8,260 nucleotides of DNA from an uncultured Collinsella sp. (GTDB lineage: Bacteria; Actinomycetota; Coriobacteriia; Coriobacteriales; Coriobacteriaceae): positions 1 to 8,260 of the forward strand of contig CALJNY010000229.1 in NCBI GenBank assembly GCA_937981515.1, written 5' to 3'. Below are positions 1-4,936 of this stretch, piece by piece (positions within the stretch are counted from its first letter, which is position 1; the number at the start of each line of letters is the position of its first letter). Under the pieces are notes generated by a model. That model saw only the letters and a list, made by a program, of their open reading frames with translations. It was not told where the DNA came from and did no database searches. The translations under genes were made by a program, and so were the position numbers.

Positions 1-271
1 TGCTGGGTCGGCTACCCCCTTGGCTACCCCCTTGGGTAGCGGCAATGCCGCCTGCCTTGGCGGCCCTCGCCTTCCCCCCGAGGCTGCCGTTGACCATGGC
101 GTCGATGCGGCCCTTCGCGAAGGTGAACGCCGCCATGGTGGTGGGCTTCAGCTTGGGCTCGACGCCCTCGTAGCCGTAGCGCAGCATCGCCCACGCGAGC
201 GCCATGCCCTCCCTGTCGCCCAGGGCGCGGCAGCCCTCGTAGAAGTCCCTGTTGAAGTTGAAGTTATTCAT
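1..271 (-). CDS. DUF6291-like phage protein, N-terminal part (runs off the left edge)
   Basis: The first 90 residues are visible and the rest lies outside the window. The ATG at 271 has a strong GGAGGTGA site 7 bases upstream, which lies inside the last codons of the recombinase gene, so the two genes overlap by 8 bases and are probably translationally coupled. The N-terminus (NRDFYEGCRALGDREGMAL, then LRYGYEGVEPKL and AFTFAKGRIDAM) resembles the small helical DUF6291 domain found at the N-terminus of phage proteins that often sit next to replication genes. After about residue 65 comes a Gly/Ala/Lys-rich linker ending in a QGGS-QGGS repeat. A replication-initiation role is inferred from location and family style only; the decisive C-terminal domain is not in the window. 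Confidence 0.65.
   Translation of the reverse strand, partial: MNNFNFNRDFYEGCRALGDREGMALAWAMLRYGYEGVEPKLKPTTMAAFTFAKGRIDAMVNGSLGGKARAAKAGGIAATQGGSQGGSRPS
10..40. repeat. Tandem 12-bp repeat plus inverted half-site inside the DUF6291-like gene
   Basis: GGCTACCCCCTT occurs twice head to tail (10-21, 22-33). It is followed by GGGTAGC (34-40), which is the reverse complement of GCTACCC at 23-29. The repeat encodes the QGGS units of the linker. It lies near the window edge and may continue outside it. It could be a simple linker expansion or iteron-like sites. Confidence 0.6.
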
Positions 272-1457
272 CCGTATCACCTCCACAGATCGAATCGGTA
301 AAGGCCGCGGCGGCGGCCTGGTCTCGGCCCGGCATGACCGAGCCGTAGGTCTCGAGCGTCGTCTTGACGTCGGCGTGCCCCAGGCGCTCCTGTATGGTCC
401 TCATGTCGAACCCGTTCATGAGCAGCCACGTGGCGTGCGTGTGGCGCAGCGTGTGGAACGTCGTCTCCGGCGGAAGGCCCAGCTCCCGCGCGAGCGCCTT
501 GAAGCGCTGCGTGACGGTCGACGGGCGCGCGAGCGTGCCGGCGGGGCTGAACGTCACCACGGGCGCCGCCGGGCCCTTGCGCGCGAGCCACGTGCCCTGC
601 CACTCCAGGTGGCGCTCCAGCCGCGCCTCGACGGCCGGCGCGAGGGCAACGTTGCGCGGCCGCCTGCCCTTGGTGTACGCCTGCCGGTGCAGCTCGGGCT
701 TCTCGACCGCCTGCCCCGCCACGTGGAGGTCGTGCAGCGCGTGGCGCCAGTCGCGGCGCTGCAGCCCGCAGACCTCCCCGACCCGCATGCCCGTGTTGAG
801 GGCTATGTAGGCCGCCATTGCCTCAGTGCGTCGGGCGATGTTGGCACCCGACGCCGATCGCGAGGACATGGCGGAGGCGAGCGCGCGGGACAGCTCGTCC
901 ACGTCGCACTCGGACAGGGCGAACGGCTCCGAAGGCGGCGCGGACGGCGCGGGGACGTCGAGCATGATGTCCCGCCCCAGCGCGGGCCTCCAGGCGCGGT
1001 AAGCGCCCTTCAGCAGCGCGTGCATCTTGAGCAGCGTCTTGGGCTTCACGCCCTTCCCCGTCCTGGGCGCTAGCAGCATGCGGTACGCCGCCGACACGTC
1101 CCAGGGCTCAAGCTGGTCGTAGGGCAGGCGGCCGATGGTCGGCTCCACCATCGTCCTGACGACGCTGCGGTACGTGGCCACCGAGTTGTCGGACAGGCCG
1201 TTCACGGGGTCCGAGATATAGGTCTCGAGCATCGAGGAGAGGCGCTTGGAGCTGTCCCGGGCGGACGACGGGATGAAGGTCGCGACCCATGAGTCGCACT
1301 CGGCCTGCGCCTGCTCGCGCGTCAGCTCCGCGTCCCACGACCTGTAGGGCCTGATCCGCCTGCCCGTGACGCGGTCGGTGCCCATGTAGGGGTGGGCGAA
1401 CCAGCGGCCGTCCGCCCCGCGCTGCACGACCGCCCGGCGTTCGCTAGGAGAGGTCAC
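264..1457 (-). CDS. Tyrosine recombinase/integrase in the leftward early operon
   Basis: A 397-residue phage-type integrase that cuts and rejoins DNA through a 3'-phosphotyrosine intermediate. The order is an N-terminal arm-binding-like region (about 8-60, with QRGADGRWFAHPYMG), a core-binding SAM-like domain (about 72-155) and the catalytic domain (about 180-380). The full catalytic set is present: R225 (NTGMRVGEV), K263 (TKGRR), H335 and R338 (HTLRHTHATW), H361 (LGHAD) and Y371 (TLETYG). I chose the GTG at 1457 because AAGGAG lies 10 bases upstream. ATG codons at 1535 and 1502 in the same frame would need long overlaps with the upstream gene. With the GTG it overlaps that gene by 14 bases, and its own stop overlaps the next gene by 8. 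It sits among early genes rather than beside a visible attachment site and is clearly different from the integrase at 6851-8089. It could be the element's integrase, a resolvase-like enzyme, or a remnant of a nested element. Confidence 0.9.
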   Translation of the reverse strand: MTSPSERRAVVQRGADGRWFAHPYMGTDRVTGRRIRPYRSWDAELTREQAQAECDSWVATFIPSSARDSSKRLSSMLETYISDPVNGLSDNSVATYRSVVRTMVEPTIGRLPYDQLEPWDVSAAYRMLLAPRTGKGVKPKTLLKMHALLKGAYRAWRPALGRDIMLDVPAPSAPPSEPFALSECDVDELSRALASAMSSRSASGANIARRTEAMAAYIALNTGMRVGEVCGLQRRDWRHALHDLHVAGQAVEKPELHRQAYTKGRRPRNVALAPAVEARLERHLEWQGTWLARKGPAAPVVTFSPAGTLARPSTVTQRFKALARELGLPPETTFHTLRHTHATWLLMNGFDMRTIQERLGHADVKTTLETYGSVMPGRDQAAAAAFTDSICGGDTDE

Positions 1458-1791
1458 TGGCGGCGAGCTCCTTAGCGATGTGCGCGATCTTGTCGCGGTC
1501 ATCGAGATTGATGTCCAGGAGCAGCTCACTGGCATCGGAAGGGCTTACCGCCGCGAGCATGACCTGGCCCCTGGCCTCGGTCTCATCGATACCGAGCTTG
1601 ACCATGTCCCTGACCACTTCGCTGACGAAGCACCGCATGATGTCGAGGACGATGGGCTGGGTCATGCAGCCGCCTGCAAAAAACAGCACGCCGTCATCGG
1701 TGTCTCCGGCGCAGAGGAGCGCATCCGCCTCGAACTCCACTGGTTCGACGTTCTCGCGCTCAATCGTCACCTTCAGCTTCTTGCTACTCAT
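1444..1791 (-). CDS. Unknown 115-residue acidic protein
   Basis: I do not recognise this protein. It begins MSSKKLKVTIERENVEPVEF, which looks like a short beta-strand start. A segment with GDTDDGVLFFAGGCM follows, then a helical middle (about 47-70) and an acidic C-terminus (LLLDINLDDRDKIAHIAKEL). No membrane segment or metal-binding motif is evident. The ATG at 1791 overlaps the stop of the ParB-like gene by 8 bases and uses the AAGGAGGAGAAGAAGG run in that gene's last codons as its ribosome binding site, so coupled translation with the ParB-like protein is likely. The close coupling suggests a shared role in early DNA metabolism of the element, but this is inference. Confidence 0.8.
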   Translation of the reverse strand: MSSKKLKVTIERENVEPVEFEADALLCAGDTDDGVLFFAGGCMTQPIVLDIMRCFVSEVVRDMVKLGIDETEARGQVMLAAVSPSDASELLLDINLDDRDKIAHIAKELAASDLS

Positions 1792-3040
1792 CCTTCTTCT
1801 CCTCCTTGAAACTCGCCTGCACCCTCTCCATGAGCCACACGTCCTCCTCGCCGGGCTCGAAGCCCGCGGAGCAGAAGATGTCATAGTGGTCGAGCCACGC
1901 CTCCGCGTCGTCGCCGCCCCAGCGATTGTTGAGCTGGGCCATGTCCTTGGCCGCCGCCATGAGCCAGCAGCCGGCCTCGTACTCGTTTGGCTTGCACGCC
2001 TTGAGGTTGCGAGCAAACTCGTCGCGTACGGCACCGAAGCGCTCCTCGTTCTCGGGGTTGCTGTCGCCGCCCATCGCCACGAGCAGCGCGGGCGGGTCGG
2101 CACGGCCCACGCGCACCTCCATCATGAGGTCCTTGGACATGGCAAAGGCGCCGGACGCCACGAAGCCAATCAGGCTCCTGTACAGGCCCTTGAGCGCGGC
2201 ATCCTCGCGCGCGGCCTCCTGCTCGGCTCGGATCTCCTCCTCGGTCTTCTCGGGCTCGGCATCTTCGCCGCCCTTCGGAGCGAAGAAGTCCCAGTAGCGG
2301 TCATTCCACACGGCAACGGTGCCAGCGGGGTACTCCTTGTCCTCGAGCTTCGCGGCAACGAGGCCGAGGTGTGCCCAGTCCTTGTAGGTGAACCCTTCGG
2401 GCTGCTCCTTCACCACCGGGATGCCCGCGTCCCCGAACGCGTCGTAGTCCTCGGCCTTGGCCTCCTCGCGCTCGTTGCGGCGGCGGATCTGGTCGGCCTT
2501 GCCCGCCCAGCCATCGCCGGCCGCCAGCACGGCCTCGATGTCCTTCTCATCGTCGAAGGCGCTCGCGGCCTCGAGCTGCTCCAGCGTCACCTGCACGCCG
2601 GCGTCGATGCGCCCGCGCAGCCTGCGCGCCGCACGGATCTGCCCGGCGGTGGCGCGGCTCGCACGCTCGATGCGCTGCTCGTCGACGCCCAGCACGAGCA
2701 TCTGCTGCACGCCGCGGGCGCGCTCCGCCTCGGTCAGCTGGCGCTTGTCGTCGGTGGCGAGCATGGCCACGAGCTCGTTGGCCTCGTTCATGGTGTCGGC
2801 CACCAGCGCGGAGACCTCGCGGTCCTCCCCGTAAAGCGACGACAGCGCGCGGTAGCGGCGCTCGCCGTCCACGATGCGGTAGACGTTGCCGTCCGCCACG
2901 ACCACGGGCGGGTTCAGCGGCTCGCCGCCGGTCGCCTCGATGCTGCGGGCCAGGGCGCCGATGTCGCCGAAGTCCTCGCGCGGGTTCTGCTCGCTCGGGC
3001 GGATGTCGCCCAGGCGCACGGCCCTCTTCTCGAATTGCAT
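1784..3040 (-). CDS. ParB/Srx-domain DNA-binding protein with long extra C-terminus
   Basis: 418 residues. The N-terminal 100 residues form a ParB/Sulfiredoxin-fold domain, with an NPR box at 19-21 (EQNPRED) and the GERRYRA box at 59-65, the part that binds nucleotide (CTP in true ParB proteins). Residues about 103-145 (TEAERARGVQQML to RAARRLRG) fit the helix-turn-helix domain that follows in the family. The C-terminal ~270 residues are unlike classical ParB. They contain a charged coiled-coil-like stretch (262-285, EKTEEEIRAEQEAARED) and a cysteine-bearing helical end. No ParA is present nearby, so a plasmid-type partition role is doubtful. Phage ParB-like proteins in early operons more often act as regulators, nucleases or replication accessories. 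AGGAGGA lies 7 bases before the ATG. The gene follows the small membrane gene by 16 bases. Confidence 0.88.
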   Translation of the reverse strand: MQFEKRAVRLGDIRPSEQNPREDFGDIGALARSIEATGGEPLNPPVVVADGNVYRIVDGERRYRALSSLYGEDREVSALVADTMNEANELVAMLATDDKRQLTEAERARGVQQMLVLGVDEQRIERASRATAGQIRAARRLRGRIDAGVQVTLEQLEAASAFDDEKDIEAVLAAGDGWAGKADQIRRRNEREEAKAEDYDAFGDAGIPVVKEQPEGFTYKDWAHLGLVAAKLEDKEYPAGTVAVWNDRYWDFFAPKGGEDAEPEKTEEEIRAEQEAAREDAALKGLYRSLIGFVASGAFAMSKDLMMEVRVGRADPPALLVAMGGDSNPENEERFGAVRDEFARNLKACKPNEYEAGCWLMAAAKDMAQLNNRWGGDDAEAWLDHYDIFCSAGFEPGEEDVWLMERVQASFKEEKKDE

Positions 3041-3056
3041 GTCATTCCTCCTAGTC

Positions 3057-3215
3057 CTAGTAGTACATCCCGCTCGGGGCGGTCCCCTCGATGGCGCCCG
3101 CGACGGCGAGGAGCGCGAGCATCACGACGGCGCACACCACGCTGCGCACGCGCTCGGGAAGCGATTTCCACCACTCGCCGAGCCTGCAGCCGGCATCCCA
3201 GATGAGATCGACCAT
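3057..3215 (-). CDS. Small single-pass membrane protein (52 residues)
   Basis: The protein runs from MVDLIWDAGCRLGEWW to SGMYY. An amphipathic N-terminus with two tryptophans and positive charges (K18, R22, R24) is followed by one hydrophobic segment at about 26-42 (SVVCAVVMLALLAVAGA) and a short C-terminal tail. Charge distribution suggests an N-in, C-out orientation. The ATG overlaps the stop of the excisionase-like gene as TGATG, and the site before it (GGCGGGTGG) is weak, so translation probably depends on coupling. A GTG one codon earlier (3218) is an alternative. I do not recognise a family. Small inner-membrane proteins of this kind in phage early operons may act on host membrane functions or superinfection, but nothing here proves that. 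Confidence 0.65.
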   Translation of the reverse strand: MVDLIWDAGCRLGEWWKSLPERVRSVVCAVVMLALLAVAGAIEGTAPSGMYY

Positions 3216-3445
3216 CACGCCACCCGCCTCGGACGGCGAGCGGGCACGCAGTCGGGCGAGGGCAGCGCCGGCACCGCACCGCGCGCCTTGATGGCGGCGT
3301 CGATGTCCTCGCTGCTCACCACCTCGCGCGAGCTGTTGGGGTTGAGCGACGGGTAGCGCGGGATGATCCCCTGCATGACCATCGCGCGGAACGTGACGTT
3401 GTCGCAGCAGGCGTAACGCGCGCCCTTGGCTATCGACATCCACAT
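3215..3445 (-). CDS. Excisionase-like / MerR-type winged-helix small DNA-binding protein
   Basis: 76 residues. The first ~55 fit the small excisionase/HTH_17-type winged helix: MSIAKGARYACCDNVTFRAM gives the helix-turn-helix, GIIPRYPSL the turn into the wing, and SREVVSSEDIDAAIKARG the wing strand and last helix. Such proteins bend DNA at attachment sites to direct excision, or act as small regulators. The C-terminal tail (VPALPSPDCVPARRPRRVA) is proline/arginine-rich. AAAGGAGAAGG sits 6 bases before the ATG, a strong site. Location in the early operon under the Cro/repressor switch is what is expected for an excisionase that should be made only on induction. Which of the two recombinases it would partner is unknown. 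Confidence 0.65.
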   Translation of the reverse strand: MWMSIAKGARYACCDNVTFRAMVMQGIIPRYPSLNPNSSREVVSSEDIDAAIKARGAVPALPSPDCVPARRPRRVA

Positions 3446-3666
3446 GGCCTTCTCCTTTCATTCGTTGAGCCAATCCCTTGCCGGAGGGCCGCACCGATAG
3501 ATGCAGCCGGAGGGCGCTCCCCCGCCAAAGGGAGCGGTGCCGCCGCCCCGCCAAGTCGGCAGCGGCACCAAATGGGCCGGAAGTCGGGGTCCGGCCCCGT
3601 CGCGCCGCGGGCCCCGTGGAATGGGGGCGGTGCGGAACCCGTGGGGCGACGGGGGCGGACCCGGCC
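3446..3666 (-). other. GC-rich, gene-free structured stretch within the leftward operon
   Basis: This is 221 bases with no convincing reading frame between the tiny membrane gene and the excisionase-like gene, in an operon whose other gaps are 16 bases or less. It contains a direct repeat GCCGGAGGGC (3480-3489, 3506-3515), an inverted repeat CGCTCCC/GGGAGCG (3515-3521 with 3530-3536) and a second inverted repeat GGTGCCGC/GCGGCACC (3536-3543 with 3562-3569), plus many G/C runs. The transcript could fold strongly. A regulatory leader, a small RNA or a decayed gene are all possible. No U-rich tract marks it as a terminator. Confidence 0.5.
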
Positions 3667-3816
3667 TCAGTCGAAGAGCGAGGCGAGCGCCCACGCCGCG
3701 ATGAACGGCAGCGCGGCCGAGAAGCACACCCGCGCGAGGCCGTAGGCCCCCTGCGCGGTGCACATCCAGCCGGCGGCGTCCATCACGACGGCCGAGGCCA
3801 GCAGCGCCCGGGTCAT
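3667..3816 (-). CDS. Tiny hydrophobic membrane protein (49 residues)
   Basis: The protein runs from MTRALLASAVVMDAAGWM to AAWALASLFD. It is hydrophobic almost throughout, with two possible membrane helices (about 3-18 and 27-46) split by a short polar turn around CTAQGAYG. The ATG overlaps the upstream stop as ATGA, and only a weak GGGGA element precedes it, so it is probably made by translational coupling with the coiled-coil gene. I do not recognise a family. It could also be read as a shadow in GC-rich DNA, but the exact ATGA junction, the hydrophobic profile and the lack of a competing gene support it. Confidence 0.6.
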   Translation of the reverse strand: MTRALLASAVVMDAAGWMCTAQGAYGLARVCFSAALPFIAAWALASLFD

Positions 3817-4037
3817 TCGCGGTCCCCAGACGAGCTGTCCCCGCTGCGGGACGTCGTATCGGACGCGATAAGGTCGGCCACGATCTCCACGTCGTCCGCG
3901 AGCGAATCCAAGATCTCGCGGGCGGCGTCGATGTGGTCGGCGGCCTTGTCGAGCCTCTCCTGCAGCTCGTCCACGCCCTTCAGCTTCACGCCGAGCGTAA
4001 GCTCGCCAATCTTCTTGCCTTCCATCTCCTCCCCCAT
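3813..4037 (-). CDS. Small coiled-coil phage protein (74 residues)
   Basis: Sequence begins MGEEMEGKKIGELTLGVKLK. An N-terminal strand-like part (IGELTLGVKLKGVDEL) leads into a long acidic helix with heptad-like spacing (about 21-60, LQERLDKAADHIDAAREIL, then DDVEIVADLI). The tail is Ser/Asp-rich (SRSGDSSSGDRE). Small proteins with this strand-plus-coiled-coil form are common next to Cro/excisionase genes in phages of Gram-positive bacteria, with no assigned role. The first ATG (4037) lies 2 bases after the Cro-like stop, with GAGG about 11 bases upstream. The ATG at residue 5 is preceded too closely by GGAGGAG to be favoured. Confidence 0.75.
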   Translation of the reverse strand: MGEEMEGKKIGELTLGVKLKGVDELQERLDKAADHIDAAREILDSLADDVEIVADLIASDTTSRSGDSSSGDRE

Positions 4038-4039
4038 CC

Positions 4040-4267
4040 CTACGCGACCTCGTCCGTGTTCCGACCGCCCAAGCGGTCAAGCGAGACGTTATAAAAATCA
4101 GCAAGGCGCCAAGCGATTTCAAAAGTCGGCGCCGTGCGACCGTTCTCGTAGTTGTAGATGCTCGTGACATCCACTCCGACAGCGTCAGCGACCTCCTGTT
4201 GAGTGACGCGTTTACGTGCACGAAGTTCACGAAGACATGCGGACATCTCTTCCTTGCTAAACACCAT
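4040..4267 (-). CDS. Cro-like XRE helix-turn-helix regulator
   Basis: 75 residues, nearly all of it one XRE/Cro-C1 domain: LRELRARKRVTQQEVADAVG gives the first helices, VDVTSIYNYENGRTAP the recognition helix and the typical YENGR end, and FEIAWRLADFYNVSLDRLGG the closing helices. The ATG at 4267 is chosen because AAGGAG lies 6 bases upstream. An in-frame ATG at 4282 has no such site. It is the first gene of the leftward operon and is divergent from the repressor gene, so it fits the Cro role of holding down the opposite promoter once early expression starts. Its last ~25 residues match the same part of the divergent repressor closely (FEIAWRLAD, SLDRLGGR against FDAAWRIAD, SLDTLGGR), suggesting the two are related and read similar operators. 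Confidence 0.88.
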   Translation of the reverse strand: MVFSKEEMSACLRELRARKRVTQQEVADAVGVDVTSIYNYENGRTAPTFEIAWRLADFYNVSLDRLGGRNTDEVA

Positions 4268-4297
4268 TGACAACTCCTTCATCTGCGAGAACGAGAG

Positions 4298-4327
4298 GGC
4301 TGAGGTTGAGCGCTGTCAACCTCAGCC
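4298..4327. repeat. 30-bp perfect inverted repeat in the leftward leader
   Basis: GGCTGAGGTTGA (4298-4309) and TCAACCTCAGCC (4316-4327) pair perfectly across a 6-base loop (GCGCTG). It lies in the predicted 5' untranslated region of the leftward operon, 31 bases before the Cro-like ATG. There is no U-tract, so it is not a simple terminator. It could act as an RNA hairpin that controls messenger stability or read-through, or as an operator. Confidence 0.7.
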
Positions 4328-4329
4328 GT

Positions 4330-4353
4330 AACATCTTCTATATAGAAGATGTT
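4330..4353. promoter_or_regulatory. 24-bp perfect palindrome (candidate operator)
   Basis: AACATCTTCTAT followed directly by its reverse complement forms a gapless palindrome between the leftward promoter and the Cro-like gene. Perfect dyad symmetry of this size suggests a dimeric DNA-binding protein. On the plus strand it is followed by five T residues, so it could also act as a weak rightward terminator, though no rightward gene lies upstream to need one. Confidence 0.6.
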
Positions 4354-4356
4354 TTT

Positions 4357-4372
4357 GGCTCTCTGCCTAATT
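4357..4372. promoter_or_regulatory. Switch repeat 1 (candidate operator)
   Basis: GGCTCTCTGCCTAATT, with GGC/GCC dyad ends. It differs from repeat 2 (4390-4405) at one position. It lies just downstream of the predicted start of the leftward transcript (about 4376), where a bound regulator would block initiation or early elongation. Confidence 0.6.
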
Positions 4373-4382
4373 TCTGTATTCA

Positions 4383-4410
4383 ATGTTACGGCTCTCCGCC
4401 TAATTGTCAA
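4383..4410 (-). promoter_or_regulatory. Leftward early promoter
   Basis: On the minus strand a consensus TTGACA (4410-4405) is followed after 16 bases by TAACAT (4388-4383; AACATT at 17 bases is an alternative). It points at the Cro-like gene and leftward operon, leaving a leader of about 110 bases that contains repeat 1, the 24-bp palindrome and the 30-bp inverted repeat. Repeat 2 fills the spacer. Confidence 0.65.
4390..4405. promoter_or_regulatory. Switch repeat 2 (candidate operator)
   Basis: GGCTCTCCGCCTAATT fills the spacer between the -35 and -10 boxes of the leftward promoter. It starts 33 bases after repeat 1 and has the same orientation. A regulator bound here would compete directly with RNA polymerase. 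Confidence 0.65.
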
Positions 4411-4429
4411 CAAAGATTTCAGTATTTGA

Positions 4430-4458
4430 TTGAAAACTTTGGCGCTTTGCCTTAATTT
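4430..4458 (+). promoter_or_regulatory. Rightward repressor promoter (weaker)
   Basis: TTGAAA (4430-4435), a 17-base spacer, then TAATTT (4453-4458). The -10 box is poor, but the spacing is ideal and the start would fall about 20 bases before the repressor ATG. Repeat 3 occupies the spacer, which fits autoregulation. Confidence 0.5.
4441..4457. promoter_or_regulatory. Switch repeat 3 (divergent candidate operator)
   Basis: GGCGCTTTGCCTTAATT keeps the GGC/GCC ends and the TAATT tail of repeats 1 and 2, with one extra base and several changes. It starts 51 bases after repeat 2 and sits between the rightward promoter boxes, so it may be a lower-affinity site for the same regulators. Confidence 0.5.
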
Positions 4459-4484
4459 CTTAGGTAATGATGGGAGGAGGCCCA

Positions 4485-4895
4485 ATGACAGAAGACACTC
4501 TTAGGAAACGGATCGGTAAGAACATACAGTTGCTCAGGAAGTCCGCCGGCTTCAAAAGCGCCGCAGCATTTGCGGAATTTGCCGGATTTGAGACAAGCCG
4601 CTACACGGAATATGAGCAAGGCCGCCGCAGCATGGCATTTGATGCGGCTTGGAGAATTGCTGACGCTCTCGAATGCTCGCTAGACACTTTAGGTGGCAGA
4701 GACTGGTCACCAATGGAGACCCAGCAAAACCAGACGCCAGAGGAGGGCGAGCTGATCACCTGCTACCGACAGAGCACCGAGAAGAGGCGCTCGAAGATCC
4801 TGGAGACGGCACGCGACCAGGCCGAGCTGTCCCAAAATCGGGCTGCAGCGCCTGAAATCGAAGGGCTGGAAGCGGATCAAGTAAGGTCCGCGTAG
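4485..4895 (+). CDS. XRE-family prophage repressor without a protease domain
   Basis: 136 residues. The N-terminal XRE domain (about 8-72) holds IGKNIQLLRKSAGFKSAAAF, then ETSRYTEYEQGRRSM as the recognition region. The closing helices FDAAWRIADALECSLDTLGG resemble those of the divergent Cro-like protein. The C-terminal part (86-118, EEGELITCYRQSTEKRRSKI) matches the short helical tail common in small phage repressors (an LxxYRxL-like helix before an RxxILExA helix) and would mediate dimerisation. There is no LexA-type Ser/Lys protease domain, so induction by RecA-driven self-cleavage is not expected. The ATG at 4485 follows GGGAGGAGG; an in-frame ATG at 4467 precedes that site and is rejected. 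It is the first gene of the lysogenic rightward unit, 41 bases before the next gene. Confidence 0.88.
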   Translation: MTEDTLRKRIGKNIQLLRKSAGFKSAAAFAEFAGFETSRYTEYEQGRRSMAFDAAWRIADALECSLDTLGGRDWSPMETQQNQTPEEGELITCYRQSTEKRRSKILETARDQAELSQNRAAAPEIEGLEADQVRSA

Positions 4896-4936
4896 GCCGG
4901 CGTTATTCAGTTCACGTATCGAAAGGATTGATTGCC

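Noticed and set aside
252..1073. Long open frame on the plus strand opposite the left recombinase
   Set aside because: Antisense to a gene with all catalytic motifs; composition is Arg/Gly/His-rich as expected for a shadow frame in GC-rich DNA.
1478..3205. 575-codon plus-strand open frame opposite the ParB-like and 115-residue genes
   Set aside because: It covers two well-supported minus-strand genes with good ribosome binding sites; the translation is low-complexity (Leu/Val/Arg/His) without a domain, and no promoter or start site is seen.
3458..3763. Minus-strand open frame of 101 codons across the structured gap
   Set aside because: Its only ATG lies inside the tiny membrane gene, the protein is Pro/Gly/Arg-rich with no fold-like pattern, and it overlaps a better-supported frame joined by ATGA.
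3667..4230. 187-codon minus-strand frame overlapping the Cro-like and coiled-coil genes
   Set aside because: Only its last 49 codons form a plausible protein, with an ATGA junction; the upstream part is an out-of-frame reading of the Cro-like and coiled-coil genes.
4330..4356. 24-bp palindrome plus T-run as an intrinsic rightward terminator
   Set aside because: The stem is AT-rich and no rightward gene precedes it in the window. An operator or leader role is more consistent with its place, though the terminator reading is not excluded.
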